From positions 20,049,501 to 20,113,500 of the forward strand of contig NC_135359.1 in assembly GCF_051622035.1 (NCBI RefSeq): a stretch of DNA of 64,000 nt, read 5' to 3'. The notes beneath the pieces are model-generated. The model was not told the origin of the DNA, did no database searches, and saw only the letters and a list, made by a program, of their open reading frames with translations. Shown one piece after another: positions 1 through 13,226 of this stretch (positions are counted from its first letter, which is position 1; each line of letters opens with the position of its first letter). This DNA comes from Arctopsyche grandis. Its lineage: Eukaryota; Arthropoda; Insecta; Trichoptera; Hydropsychidae. The translations under genes were made by a program, and so were the position numbers.

Positions 1-130
1 CACCCCCTCGCGCCGCTCCTCGCCACCCCGCGCCGCATTATTTAGGGGCCCGGCCGCCGGAAAAGCGGCGCATTTCCGCGGGGCGTCTTGCCGCGCGCAC
101 ACTCGCTCTGATCTCAGCTGTTATTAGTCT
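1..130. other. GC-rich, CpG-rich window edge
   Basis: The first ~115 bases are strongly GC- and CpG-rich (many GCCGC and CGCGC steps), in sharp contrast to the AT-rich DNA that follows. Such islands often mark a promoter or 5' exon in insects. No open frame or splice pattern identifies a gene here, and the sequence is cut by the window edge. It may be the end of a first exon or promoter lying mostly to the left. Confidence 0.35.
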
Positions 131-1904
131 CGTACTTTTTAAGATGTCTCACTTCATATGCGTTTCCTAGATTGATGGATGCTCTCAACCTATTTGTCGG
201 GGGGCCAAAAATTTCCACCGGGCTGGTTGTGCAGTTGACCTATCGAAGCGATTTCTGGAAACGTTTGCCAACACGCGCTGCGGTTTAAGTTTGTGATGCA
301 TGCAAATTGTCGAAGATTTTTCTAAGCGTTTGAGAATTTTGAATCTAAATTCATGAATTTTCGCTTTGAATTACAAAGTCCACGAATTGGAGTGCGGACG
401 CAAGTTAAATACAACATTGAGCCCAAAAACTGATTACAAGATGAAATTGGACGTACAAAAGCCACGCGATCGAAATTCCCTACTCCACGATAAAATAGTA
501 AATTGAAATTGAAAATTTACGTATTAACGGTAATTCACTCTTAGATCAAAATCAACTTTGTTTTTGAAACGATAATATACTTCGTTCACAAGGTCACCTG
601 AAGGTTTTGTGAATATTTTAATAGGCTATTTGACAATAACTCAAGATATATCCTATGGAAATTTACTTGGCATGTCAGATACTAACCACGCTCCCTATAA
701 ATTAGCGAAAAAAAACCGAATGTAACAAAATTAAACTATAAACAATGATTTTCTTTCCACACAGCTGTTAATCAGCATATGCAATGACGTAACATGCAAT
801 TAAATAATCACGTGAAAATCTCGGTCGATGAACTGTGGATTAGTATTACGACGTTTGCCGTATAAAACCTAACTACTCAAAAAAAACTAAACTTTGATCG
901 GCATATCAAATCTTGTGTAAGCAGCCTTATAACAGAACATAGCGATCGTAGAAATTAATAGTAGCAAAAGCTAACACCGGTAGCGGCCTATGAGGCCGCA
1001 TATAAGAGGCGGTATAAAGAAGCGGCCATTATCTGATTACGTAACAACCTTCAACAGGTCAAGCGGCCAAAACACCGACAACAACAATCGCGAATGCAGA
1101 TACACTCACTCATGCACACACACACACACACACACACACAGGTCCGGAAAATCAGAACACGGAGGATAGCTCTGGAATTTTCACAATATTTACACGTGTC
1201 ACGATCGACGAATCGACGCAGCAATGAATCTCGGCAAAACGTCGAAAATAAGTTTATTTGTGAAATTTGCACACGCACCGCGAAGCGACTATATGGGGAT
1301 TCCCGGCCCGTGCGGTCTGGTCTGCCAGAGATGAGAGCGTGTTCGTTACCTGTCCGCTAGAGATTTTCCTTGGGCTTCTGCCACATTTCGCACGTGTTGC
1401 ATAATCGACCCATTTAATAACTGTGTCGAAACTTATTAAACTACATATATGCAAGTACCGATCGATGCAAATGCTGCACGTGGACGACACGACACGCTCT
1501 CTCGTTGTTTTGGCGCTTTACGCTACGTTATGTTGACGCAAAGCGGTAATGATCACATATTACAAAATAATAAATAAAACTCGCCGAAATTTAATTAGTA
1601 AGTTAGCATTCTTGAAACTGTCGAAGATATGCATAAAGAAACGCTCAATTTGTACATAATTTGTTTGTGTAAATTTACCGTCAATCATTGCAAGTGCGGA
1701 TAGTACCGTTATATGTATTTAGCGTTATTGTGTCTTGTGTTAGCGAAATCGCACATGAGGATGTGGCGTTAAATCGACAGCAAATTTCTAAATAGAAAAT
1801 TTGAAAGAATTTTATAAAAAAATTTGGTATATCATTTTCAAAATTTCATTACCATGTCAAACAAAAAAGAATAGAAAATATGGATTTTTCCACAATAGCC
1901 TCAA
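131..1904. other. No gene recognised
   Basis: AT-rich DNA without a recognisable exon. A (CA)n microsatellite lies at about 1115-1141 and causes the short ORFs on both strands around 1051-1360. Those ORFs have low-complexity Thr/His or Val/Cys tracts and look like chance. Confidence 0.5.
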
Positions 1905-2590
1905 AAAACAGGAAAAAAAACAATAAACAGGGGACTAGGTTTGGACGGAAAAAATATTTTTAAATTTTGAATTATAATAATCTGTCTTGAAGTAATGAGT
2001 ATAATTTTTCATTTTTGCACTAACAGAAATATCCTAAGTAGCCTACCTTACCTAATGACATCTTGTTTATTTTCAAAATTTAATATTCTGAATAATTTTT
2101 CGAACAATTGATCGAGAATGCAGCACTCCAAGGCCTCGTTATTTGATTCCGCGCGCTCCGCACTGATTTGTTCTAAGGGAATACATAGTTTCACGACCCG
2201 AGTCCCTTGCTTTATTTTGCACCCAATTTTTTTGTGTAGATGTGTTATTTTAATAAAAAAAAAAGTTCAGAATGATGTTTGATAGACACCAATCAGAATA
2301 TTCTTAGTGAAAACTCCTCAAATGCTCGAAGAGACGAGTAAATTATAAAATGTTGTCGTCGACGGAACGTCTAAACATAAAAATTCGACAGTACCAGGAA
2401 GGGAACAGAATTAAGACGGCGATGCCGTGCAAGCGAACGACGTGGCGGACCATACCATAACAATCCTATGCCACTACCGAGTAGGGCCGATTCCGGTTTC
2501 TGAACTTTGCTAGTGAACAATATCAATATGAACAACGATTTGAATTGATTTGTTGATATTTTTTCAATTTTTGGTAAAAAAATTCTAGAA
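1905..2590 (+). repeat. Dispersed repeat, partner of the hAT-type element at 27317-27921
   Basis: Several blocks here match the reverse complement of 27317-27921 in the same order. One block contains GAAGTAATGAGTATAATTTT (about 1990), another GCGCGCTCCGCA (about 2152), another GACGTGGCGGACCATACCAT (about 2440) and another TTCCGGTTTCTGAACTTTGC (about 2490). It is therefore a second, more diverged copy in the opposite orientation. Its exact ends are not clear to me. Confidence 0.6.
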
Positions 2591-5500
2591 CAATGACGGT
2601 TCGCCAGATATACATATACAAATTTAATGAAATATTTAAAATTTTAAAATAAATCCGGTTTAGAGATAAATTTAAATGCAATCCACTTACTATCAATATA
2701 ACGATTAGAGTGTTTGTTCAGCGTAATGAAACAACAAAATTTATAGCAACGACCACATACCAATTAGGATTCAATTAATTGTTCTCAATGGAAATCTACT
2801 ATTCCATAATTAAATGCATTTAGTTCAATGACGTTACCATAGCGATATCGTTTATCCACATGCATTTAAAAGCCTTATCATTTCCAAACCCTATTAAACT
2901 ACGCCTACACATATGCGATAGGTAGACATTAAAAACGCACAAAAACAAACAACATTATTTCCATGCTTAGTAACTGGTGCTATTTTGATTACACGATTGA
3001 TGTTGACGTATGCGGTTGCGCAATATGCTGTGCCTTCAGCATTGACATTGAATCAAAATCGTCCAATAAAGTTGATTTCAACGATAGCTATTATCACGTG
3101 GGCGTTTTTATATCCAAAGGTGACATTTGACAGCGCTGAATGTAAACTTTTGTTTTCCGAGCAAAAACACGTATAAATCTAGTCTAACTGCAACAGTCAT
3201 CGATCTCGAGACGCGCGCGCAATGTTAAAGAGGACATTTAAATTTAACTCTCGGAAAAACCTAAGTCAAAGCCGAGAGATGAACCGTGCCGAGAATCCCA
3301 TCCCGTATTTTCAGCAACAATGTTATGAAGTTGGCGCTGTCGTACCTCGACAAAATTCCTGTAATTACACATCGCGTCATATTTATGCCAGAGCTAGTTA
3401 TATTTATGACAGTTATTGTAAATTTGTATGATAGCATTCTGTTTACTAGTGAAAGAGGCACGTTTTGATCTAAAAATTCATGGTAGTCAAATAGTATTTA
3501 ATTATTTTTTTAGACTTCAAAAATAATAAAAAAAGCATTATATCAATTCAAAAGTTGTCAACTCAATATTTTTGATTCTTAATAAATCAGTAACCCAAAA
3601 AACATATAGTAGTACAACAAAACCTTTAACATTTAACAAAACGGTGTATCATCAAGCAGCCACACTTGAAATCGAATATTTGTTATGAAAAAGCCTTGCA
3701 ACTATAATACTTCCTAGATTTCAACCAATGCACTTTCAATCATCGTAAAACAAAAAATTATGCAACGTGCAGACAAATTTAAAATGATATAAAAAAAATA
3801 CTTAAAATTCAGGCATTAACACGTGTCAATTATCGGAACGCCTCGAGTGAGATGTCGTTAAAATGCGAAACGATAAGAAATAATAATCACACAATTATCG
3901 TAAAATCCACTCTGTGATTATGTATATTGCATCGGTGAACTTGCTCGGGAAATGTAAAAATATCGGTAACTACATACATAACATATGTATGTACATATCT
4001 ATATGAACACTAAAAGAAAAATGTCGAGTCGCTCGAACGTTCGTGACCAGTTCAATTGTCTTTCAAATTATAGACCGAAGAATGAATTAAGACGATATTG
4101 TTGTCACTTAAGGCCAAGGTCTATTGTCGTTGCAAATTATGTTAATGGACGTCGTTCTGGCTTATATGCCTTTCACGAAAACGCTGAAAACAACACTTCG
4201 TTGTCGTTTACATTAGCGCGTGTTTATCGACGAGAATCATCGATAAACACCCGCCCTTATCCTTTATCTTTCGTAGTAAAAATATATAAAACGTTATCTA
4301 AAATGCCGTTATCGTGTGATTAATTTCAATAAAAAAAATTCAAACACTACTAGCATACTAGGTTCCATACTACACATACATATGTCAAGACAAAATGACA
4401 AAGGTAAAAAAGTGGCATATTTCTAACGACTAAGCACGTGTATCAGAAACAATGAATATTAATAAAAAAAAGCACACGCTTTAAGTTTTCAATTGATATG
4501 TACGAAGCATTTGCATAAGTGCAACCGTATCGAACGAAGATTTGCATATTCATTCAATGCATTGAACCAAAGTGCATAGTTACTCAACTGAATTCTAATC
4601 AAGAAAAAAAGACACAAAGTAACGTGTATTATTAATATTACAATGTGTATAATTGTACAACTTATTATTCATAATTGTAATATAAAATAAGTGACGGCGA
4701 TTATCAATGGCATCTCATATATAAAATTTAGTGATTAAATTTAACCCCCTCCCCCTCACTTCTCACTCAAAATTAGAAAGTGGGAAATTTTTGACATCTG
4801 TTAATCAACTCTAGTATAATCATATGATGGATCCTAGAATTGTTTCCAAATTTAAATGCAAGTAGGAATATGTAAAATCAAGTTACGGAATTAGAACGCA
4901 TTACCTTGAAATTATATGTAACACAAAAATTATCGAATCGACCAACCTATCGGATGCTGTAATACGAACCTCGTCTTATGATACATCTTAAGTAATTCAT
5001 CGAAGTCGTCACACTCGTTCCAAAGTAGATAATTAAGTCATTCTAACTGACAAACACGCACACGGTCATGTTTTCCTCGGAAAATAACGCTAGCTATCGG
5101 AAAAACAAACGAAGTCACTTTTCACATTTCAAATAAAAAATATGTAAAAAAAGCGACTTTGTTTCAATTTTAATAATTTGAATTTGAATATGAATGATAT
5201 AAAAAGTATTTAGATGATAATTTTTAATATTTATATTAAGTGTGTTATACTTATTCATAATCTACAGTTCGAATTTCATCTCTGTGTTAAAGACATTAAA
5301 AATCGATAGCGATAAGACAAGAGAGGAATTCGAAAACACATAAATATGTATGTACATAAACATACGCACATTGAGAAAGAGAAAACTTTATTCAAATATC
5401 TAAAGCATTCGAACGGTTTAATGTACAACAATTATAAGCGAATAGGTTTCAGAGGAAAACGGAATGAACAAGAGAGGGAATAGGGAAATTCGCTTAATAG

Positions 5501-6190
5501 GAATTCCCTTTCAATAGACGCTATGCGAACGCAAAACGTCGCTTTTGCATTACTGCTCGACACTAATAGATTGTTATTTATACAAACAGTAGTATACCCA
5601 TTTCCCAGGTTCGGGACTAACGATTAATTTCCACAGAAGCGCTGTTGTATGCGACATAATAATAACAAAGCCGAATAGTAGAATCGAAAAACAACATTGA
5701 TATATGTATAATTTTCATTAAAGGAGTGAGAAAATGGTATTGAAAAAAGTACGTTGCGAAGATGACACCGTAGACGCAATAAACGTTCGAAATGAACTGC
5801 TTTATGGGAGATAGTTGGGAGTAGGGGGGTCACATGAAAGGATGCGGACACACAATAGGTGACATATCTAAAATCTCGTAGAAAATTGAAACGGGAGGAC
5901 GCTTTATTATTCGTTAAATGGGTCGTTGCGAATTCTCCATACAACCAACTGTCATGACGACGACGACGGTGACGCCTCGAGCTGACAGATCGTTACCTCC
6001 GATTGCCACGTCGCCATACGTATCTTTACTTCAGGATATAATGCGTACCGTCAATATGTATATAAATTCCGAAACTTCCATATCTCGATCAGTTTTCATG
6101 TTATTTTTTATACCAAATACGGGAACAGTATTCAGTTAAGTGCATTTAGTTAAGCAATCGTCTATGAATGTTATTAGCAACCGATGCGCA
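2591..6190. other. No gene recognised
   Basis: AT-rich DNA with short chance ORFs, for example 3222-3431 and 3985-4323, that match no family I know. Palindromic CATATGTATGTACAT-type blocks occur at about 3975, 4375 and 5345. No RNA gene or transposon end was recognised. Confidence 0.5.
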
Positions 6191-6264
6191 CCGTTTCACC
6201 GACTTGAAATTTCTCAACACTTGTTTTTTCAGTAATTTATATATTGTCTAATTTATATATCGAG

Positions 6265-6570
6265 CCAGCAGTATGGCTCGGTGATTGCGTTTATGTTTAG
6301 CACCGAGAGATTACTGGGTTCGATCCCGTGCTAATCTTTAATACTGCTGGTTAGACTTGGATATCTGTGACTCCAAGTCGATCGTTTTCTATCAGAGTTT
6401 GCCAATTTATCTGATTTTCATTTTTGAAACGGTTCCTCAATTTGGCAAAAATTATCCTACCCGCCGTCACAAATATCTGAATTTGACTTATGTACAATAT
6501 GTAAAAATTTATATACAAGTCTAAATCCATACATGTCTTAATGGATTAATTAATTGTTAAGTTCATGTTA
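6265..6570 (+). mobile_element. tRNA-derived SINE, copy A
   Basis: The head begins CCAGCAGTATGGCTCGG, with an A-box-like stretch around 6270-6285 and a B box GGTTCGATCCC at 6317-6327, as expected for an internal pol III promoter. The body shares the block ATCAGAGTTTGCCAATTTAT and a GAAACGGTTCC block with copies at 30.5, 32.0, 35.8 and 60.5 kb. The tail (TGTACAATATGTA..., then a TTAATGGATTAATTAATT stretch) resembles the tail of the copy at 60.4 kb. It sits inside the mariner element at 6191-7130, so it inserted later. Confidence 0.8.
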
Positions 6571-6774
6571 TTCAGTCTCTCGAAATACAGTGATTTGTGT
6601 AATAAAAATGCTACAATGTTTGTAATCAATTGTCTAAAAGGCGCATTCTACCTGTCAGGCCTTCCTGTATATTTAGGTAAAATAAATAATTTTATATACA
6701 TGTATGTAATATCTTTAATATACGAGACATATTGTTATTATTCATAGATTTTTAAGCTATTAACACAGCTTTAA

Positions 6775-6983
6775 TACATCTTCTTTAAAGTCTTCCATCG
6801 TTTTTGGTTTATCAGCGTAGGTTAGCGACTTCTCATATCCCCACAGAAAATAATCTAATCGATGGAGGCCAATTCACGACCGTAAAATAGACGTAGCGCA
6901 CGAACAGTTTCGCGAACTAAATCACGATTTTCGAAATAAATTTGCACAATTTGCAAGTGTTCTTCGGGCGTAGGTCAATTCAT
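6775..6983 (-). pseudogene. Mariner-type transposase remnant, middle deleted
   Basis: Reading the minus strand from 6983 gives a start region containing LQIVQIYFENRDLVRETVRA, the N-terminal helix-turn-helix region of mariner-type transposases. An in-frame stop follows the initiating MN. After about 30 codons the sequence passes, in another frame, into DYFLWGYEKSLTYADKP, which belongs near the C-terminus (the usual FLWGY...VYADKP motif). The whole catalytic domain between them is missing. This is a clear pseudogene created by internal deletion. The family is recognised from motifs only; the subfamily is not determined. Confidence 0.75.
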
Positions 6984-7379
6984 GGTTAAATGGCAAACCA
7001 AACTGAAAACAAATCAGCTTGTCGGCTGTCAAATTGGCTATCGCCGGAAAAAGTGTTGCCAATTCGAAAAAACAAACCTCTAAAAAAAACCCTTTATACA
7101 AACTCGACGAGATTTAAGTCGGTGAAACGGAGTAGATTTAATACAAACTTTTATCCTTTAAAATAAAAATGTAACGACATGACGAGTCGGAACGACTTCG
7201 GAAAGTTTAATACAGTTAAGAACCAAGAACATAACGGAAGAGGCGAATATCTGGTGAATAGCATAAATACGATTAGTTTACCCTAAAAACGCATGTCGCG
7301 ACGCGAAAACATTTGAAATTATTGCGTTGCAATGCCACTCATTCCTGTTTTTCCCGTTTCCGTTCCCGTTTCTGGCCGA

Positions 7380-8012
7380 TTTTTTTTCACAGTAAGCTTC
7401 CCGGACATGCATACAATAAATCCTGAAAGTTCCATTGTTCCATCGTACAATAACGCATGTAGTTCCCGTTCCCGTTTCTCGATGCGTTTCTATAAATTAA
7501 TGTTTTAGTTTCTAATTAATACTTAATAATCAAATTAAATTATAGTAAAGTATAAGAACGCATACGTGACAGACAGGCAAACATTGATTTTTATATATTT
7601 ATTTATTTTACGGTCAAGAAAAAATTGACCATTTTACATAATGGAAATGGAGAAAGAAAAAAATATAAAATAAATTACAATGAAATATAAAAGAAAAATC
7701 AATAACTAGAATAATGCATACATTATATATGTAGGATTGTTATGAAAGGTACGTAATGTAAGGTTGGTATGAGTGGTACGTAATGTAAACGTCGGCATGC
7801 GTACGCGCTAGTTGGTTACCAACGTACACATTTCCTTACACACTGGCGCTTCATACTTTCGCGTCGATAAAATCGTAATTACGAATATTATTATTTTTAC
7901 AGAAATCTTCCCGGACATGCCTACAACAAATCCTGAAAGTTCCATCGTAATCGGTTCAGTGGTTTAGGAGCCTATTCGAGACAAACATTGATTTTTATAT
8001 ATCTATAGATAA
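7380..8012 (+). repeat. Repeat with two related tails, possibly non-LTR retrotransposon 3' ends
   Basis: Two blocks, at about 7397-7440 and 7907-7950, share CTTCCCGGACATGC and AAATCCTGAAAGTTCCAT. A second shared block, ACATTGATTTTTATATAT, is at 7581 and 7985. The second copy ends in the stretch TTCAGTGGTTTAGGAGCC and then TATATATCTATAGATA. This style of ending resembles the 3' ends of insect LINE/RTE-type elements, but no reverse transcriptase is present, so the class is uncertain. A CCCGTTTCCGTTCCCGTTTC stretch lies at about 7350. Confidence 0.45.
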
Positions 8013-9872
8013 AAAAATTGGAATATATACTCGTATTTAAATGATTTTTTTTTAATTTTATCTGGGAATAAGTTTTAAAACACAAGACAACCATAGTGTT
8101 AGAGAAGAACGCCTCCAACAGTTCTGAATCGGTTTAGAATAAATTTAATAGATAAGTTCCATCTGAAACATAAATATGTATGTTATGTACATGTATTAAA
8201 CATGTATTTATTTAATACAAGTAGTACATGCACATATGTTAGTAACATGTATTAAAAATACGACTGTTTGGAGAGTATAATACCGATGTGCATTACACGT
8301 AGCTTTCAATCAATCTGGAAAGGTATATCTACACCAACAATGTAGTCAGTGACATTTTAACAGCATTTTATATGCACTTGACACTGTTTTCTCTGACATA
8401 CCTATGTACATATGTACAATAAACTAATAGAAAACACTGTGTGTTAAGATATAAAAACACTATTCCAGCACGCAAGCATACATACATATGTACTTGTACA
8501 TTGATTTGAAACAATTGTAGGAATAAAAATAAAAACAAAAATGTTGATATCCATTAAAATCAAAGTAAAAAAAAAATAGAAGAAAGACAAACACGAACTT
8601 CATAATCCACTATGACTATTTACTATCTCGTTCTTTCGCTCGGGTTACTTGCCTTTTATCAGAGGCTAACAACGCGGAAATTTACATTCCTGGTGAGTTC
8701 CTTTGTTTCATTCATCGAGAGGTCAGGGCGCGTGCGCACAACTCACCAGAGCTTTCCTCGCCGAGAGGTAGCAAATTCCACTTTTACACAACTCGACATT
8801 TCCACACGAACGTCTAATAAAATTAATAATAAAAACTAAGCCGATAAAGTCAAACAATAACACACTAAAAGTAAATTTTAAATTCAATTGCTTACACAAA
8901 GTTTTGCCAGTCCCTAGTGAACTCGTTAGGCGGTTTTTACTATTGTGCAATGTATGTACATATTAGATTGGGCGACAACTTTCGAGCGATGACATCGAAT
9001 GAATTTCGGTCGATTGAGAAAATAAAAATCTAGTGATTGTATAAGAAGGGAATGTTGTGAATCATGGATGATCGATCGCAGGTGGGGCGGCTCCCGGGCG
9101 GCCTAAATAGGCGCCCCGGTGCGTGCGGTCCTTGCGACGTCGATACAGGCCCTACAGCGACGCTCTTTGATGCTGCAAACGCACACTACACACATTTCTC
9201 CACGATAATAATCATGGGGGAATGTCGAGTCAGGTACCACCTCTCTTCCTTTATTTTCACAATTCCCTCCTCTTCGCAAGCTCGCTCTCTCACTCCCTAT
9301 TCTGAACGTTAAATTAACAGGTGCCCGTTAACGGCCAATTTAAACAGCACACATTAGTTATTGTGACGGTGGGAAGAAAACAAGAAAAAAATTCCATTCT
9401 AATCAAATTATACGAAATTAATTACAGCTTTTATCAATTTTAGTACGGTAGAGTCGAAAATATGGTGGCATTCCTATTATATATAATGCAATTTTGAGCA
9501 TTTTTATTACCAACTGTAAAACGTCTACATCTACGAACAAAGATGGTTTTATGGACACGGTCAATATGTACCAGTCGATAAAACATACACACACAAATAA
9601 AATCTACCAATTGTTCAATAAACGAAGACTTGCTGCGTGGGATGAATATTTTGTAGTAAACCAAAACCGATAGAAGGGCAATATAGTGTTATATAATATA
9701 ACTGGTGGGTACTGCTGCACTGACCCCTAACCCGTTAATGTCGTCATCTATGACATTACCTGCGACCAATGGGGCTGTGCCTTGGACTAACATCAATAGC
9801 TACAAAAAATTATGTATTTACGAGGGCAGTCGCTAATACAAATCACTTCGTATTTTCTACTATACGTACATA
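8013..9872. other. No gene recognised; local CpG-rich patch at 9060-9180
   Basis: Mostly AT-rich with palindromic CATATGTAC blocks at about 8165-8240 and 8470. A short GC-richer stretch at 9060-9180 falls in an 82-codon plus-strand ORF (9064-9312) starting MDDRSQ. I recognise no domain, and the ORF's second half is low-complexity. It could be an unrecognised exon or regulatory DNA, but nothing in the sequence decides this. Confidence 0.4.
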
Positions 9873-10280
9873 CAGGGCCGCCGAGAGGAATCCCGGGTCC
9901 TGGAAAAATTATTCCATACTCTATGATTCTCTGTGAATGATCTTGAGAAACGAAGATATGACAAACCAAAAAAATTATCTTATAGACGTATATGAAAAAT
10001 CCATCAGAACTATTAGTTACTTACATATATGTTAAATGATATTTTTTTAAATAATCGAATAAGAAAGTATGATATAATAATTAGTACGATTTCACATGGA
10101 CAAAAAGAATGCGCGGATCGAAAAATAATAAACATTTAGCACCAAAGAAATATATGTATTTTTATATAGCATAATATAAAATATCAATATTGATCGGTCG
10201 AACGTCCCAACACGGGCCCCGCGAGTAGTCCGGGCCCTGGAACTTTAACCCCAGCTTCCTCCCCCCACTCGGCGGCCCTG
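9873..10280. mobile_element. hAT-type MITE
   Basis: The ends are inverted repeats CAGGGCCGCCGAG at 9873 and CTCGGCGGCCCTG at 10280. The flanking 8-mers are CGTACATA and TGTACATA, a target duplication with one mismatch, the 8-bp size known for hAT transposases. The 408 bp interior is non-coding. A second copy, interrupted by another hAT element, begins at 52621. Confidence 0.85.
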
Positions 10281-11087
10281 TGTACATATCAACAGACAAT
10301 CTTAACAACAGCTATATAAGTCATACTAATTATTGAATAATGTTTTGAGCAATGCAGTATTCAAAACGTGGCCATTTCAATTTCCATCGACTGAAGTTTT
10401 ATGACTGTCTACATACAAGATGAATACAATTTTAAAAATGAAATTAATCCATAGAAACAACGTGCACTGAATATGAACGTTGCTTGTTGAAACATTTCGA
10501 ACGATTTTTTTTTTTTTTATTTAAAGTATACCGAATAAGAAGCAAAACAAATTAAATTAAAATATATTTTTTCTAATAGGAATACTTTTCATATTATTTT
10601 CCACCGTATCACAATTTAAAATAGCGAAACGTTTCAATACATTCGCAACAAGCCCCTAGATATTAATTATATTTTCATAAAAGCCCGTACAAATTTATAC
10701 ATACATACATATATATTACGCACTAATTTGAATATAATAAACAAATACGAAAGCTTTTGTAAGCCGTTTTTAATGGCTCCCTAGAAATACATTTTTTTAT
10801 TTCTACTCTGCTCATAGGCGTAATGTATGTGGGAAAATTTAAACGCGAAGAAAAATTCTACACGCCATGCCCATAATTCAAGGGTCAAGACATGGTGGAA
10901 TGTCATATAATAAAAAGCAAAAACCAAATCTTTTCACAATTTGAAGAATTGCCAAAACAATCTCAGTGCATGCGAAGAATTTGAAATATCTGAGGGAATA
11001 ATTTCCACGGATGTACATATGAACATTATGTAATACAAATGTTCTATGCCAGTTAGCCCATCATAACCCTAAGGATTGATAACACTA
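10281..11087. other. No gene recognised
   Basis: AT-rich DNA with a T run at about 10507-10518 and TACATACATACATATATAT at about 10701. No exon, RNA gene or element end was recognised. Confidence 0.5.
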
Positions 11088-11420
11088 AGCAACAAAAAGT
11101 CACGTTTTTTAATTACTGAATTCGAGTATGACAACGATTTTTGTTGATTTAATCTCGTTTATGAGATATCAACGTTTAATATATATGCAATTTTTACAGA
11201 TTTTTCGCTTTTACAGTTTTTAACTCAAAATCTCGTATTGCTGTACCAAAAGTGAACATTGAAATCAATGTTCTTTTTGGCACAGCAATACTTTAATTAT
11301 CCAGCGAATTTTAAAGTCAACAAAATGTAACAAAAATCATTGCCACATTCGAATTCAATGGATCAAATTAAATAAAGATCGGATAGTTTTCGCTCCGTTA
11401 TTTTTTATTTTTTTGTTGCT
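11088..11420. mobile_element. Palindromic MITE with TA flanks
   Basis: The left end TA|AGCAACAAAAA and right end TTTTTGTTGCT|TA are inverted copies next to TA on both sides, the target duplication of Tc1/mariner transposases. The arms continue inward with partial complementarity. The middle is itself an inverted repeat: GTATTGCTGTACCAAAA at about 11236 pairs with TTTTGGCACAGCAATAC at about 11277. The 333-bp element is non-coding and could fold into a long hairpin. Confidence 0.75.
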
Positions 11421-12860
11421 TAGAGTAACTGACCAGTATGCTCAGAGAAATTTTAGTGAATAAAACCTGATTAATCGGATTTAAACTTTTAGCTGAACTG
11501 ATAAATATCAATGTACATATTTAGATGTAATCTTTTAAATCTTTGAGCCATTAAGCATTTGAATTCCATTTGAGAAACAGACTAGATTTATTAATTTTTA
11601 TGAACTTGCGAATCAACCAGTTGTGATGTTCTTTAGAAGTATTGCCAGTACAGCGAAATATTTAAATATAAATAATTTAATAAAATTAAAATTTTTTATT
11701 TATTGAAGTTTTTAATAAAATAATTATTTTAAAATATATTATTTTAAATTTAATTTAATATTAATAATTTATTAAATAATTATTTAATATTAATAATTTA
11801 TTAATCTACATAGTTATAGGCAATGAGTGGTATAGTACTAAATAAAAAAGAACAAGGGCGGTGTTTAATTTTTACGATCCCCTCTCCCTCCCGCTTTTTT
11901 CCTTACTAAAAAAGTTGTATTCTTATATTGGTAGTTAAAATATTAGCTATTAACAAGTTATTCAAATATTCTTAGTTGTTGAAATTATGATGTTTTTTTA
12001 TATTTTATAAAAACTTTCATAATGCATCGTCTTCAACATTTGCTTTTAGCAATGCTAAAACCATACATGATACATGATTTTATATAAGTGTCAAAAAACT
12101 TTTCGCAAAAGGACGGCGACCTGGCCCGACGACACCACTGGTTATATAGGATACGTGTGATTACTCAACCCCCCCCCCCCCCCCCATTTGACGTTACGAA
12201 CGATTAAACGTTGGGCTACAAACGTAGTTAAAGTTGCAAAATTCATAATTAATAAGTCGAAATTATGTAATACACTTAAGCGAAGGTTCGAGACAGGCGA
12301 GTCCCGTCAAGTAAACGTTTATTAGACGAATGAAACTTTTACTGTAGCGAGAGAGGAGCATTTGCGTACAGTTGATGCCGCGTCACAAGGCGAAGAAGTC
12401 ATAAATTACGGAGGGCTTTATTTGGACGACCGGTAGAGAAGAAGTGTGACAGACGTATTAATCAAACGCGTCATTTACACGTGGCGTGCTTTTGAAGGCC
12501 TTCTCTTGCAGAAAGATTGCGCGGCCACGCCCCAAAGCTCAATTAAGTCGGAAAATCTACACCCTGTATTATAGGTATATAATAAATACGTTGTATATGC
12601 CGGGTAACAACACATTTTTACGCGGACAACGATCTGCGAAAACAACGAGCTCGGATCGCGTTACATCACTTTTACGACACGAACATTACGGTGGAGATAT
12701 CATAAAGCAGCGCAATTACGACGTAATACACATTTACAGATTATACATTCATATCGCTCTGGAAAACTAGGCGCGTTTTAGAGCCGGAACATTCTAAATG
12801 CAAGAAAACTCGGAGATGTGTCGATCGAATTTAAATTCATTGTAAATGAATCGACATTTA
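11421..12860. other. No gene recognised; AT palindromes and a C run
   Basis: At 11690-11810 the DNA is nearly pure A/T with repeated TTAATATTAATAATTTATTA-like palindromes. A run of 17 C is at 12169-12185. A 94-codon ORF at 12486-12770 matches nothing I recognise. Confidence 0.5.
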
Positions 12861-13226
12861 AGGTCATACTATCCAGCAGTTCAACAGTTCAAAAGCACGA
12901 CAGCTAACGTAAACGACAGTTTATATTCATACTATATATCCAGCACCTCGAGGCTTCGGACGTTCAGACCAGTTTTCACCGAGTGCAAGGCAAAATTTGC
13001 TTATTTACATTACAGAGCGCGACGATACGGCGTGTAAATGTATCAATAGTGTCACAATATAACGTTTTCAAAAATATTAATATGCGCATGCGCACTTTCG
13101 TATGTACGCGTGCACTCGCTATTATGACATCACGTCGTGCTTGAATATTTCCAGTGGCCAAAGAAAACCTGTTTTGCTTGATACGTTACGGTGACATGTA
13201 CTTGCTGTGCTAGTATGAATAGACCT
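12861..13226 (-). mobile_element. TIR-bounded MITE, copy 1 of a pair
   Basis: Begins AGGTCATAC and ends GTATGAATAGACCT. The interior matches the reverse complement of 37503-37906 in order: GACAGTTTATATTCATACTA, TACAGAGCG, ATATAACGTTTTC, TATTAATAT, GCATGCGCAC, GACGTG and CTTGAATATTTCC. The flanks TTA and TAA suggest either a 3-bp target site or longer palindromic ends. Class unknown. Short ORFs inside (12846-13037, 12976-13161) are shadows of the repeat. Confidence 0.7.

Larger units (their letters stand above)
6191..7130 (-). mobile_element. Internally deleted mariner-like element with a nested SINE
   Basis: The ends are a perfect 15-bp inverted repeat, CCGTTTCACCGACTT at 6191-6205 and its complement at 7116-7130. 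The interior holds the fused start and end of a mariner-type transposase on the minus strand (6775-6983). A tRNA-derived SINE (6265-6570) has inserted between the left end and the transposase remnant. Without the SINE the element is about 630 bp, roughly half the usual mariner length, so it is non-autonomous. No clean TA duplication is visible at the left end. Confidence 0.75.
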
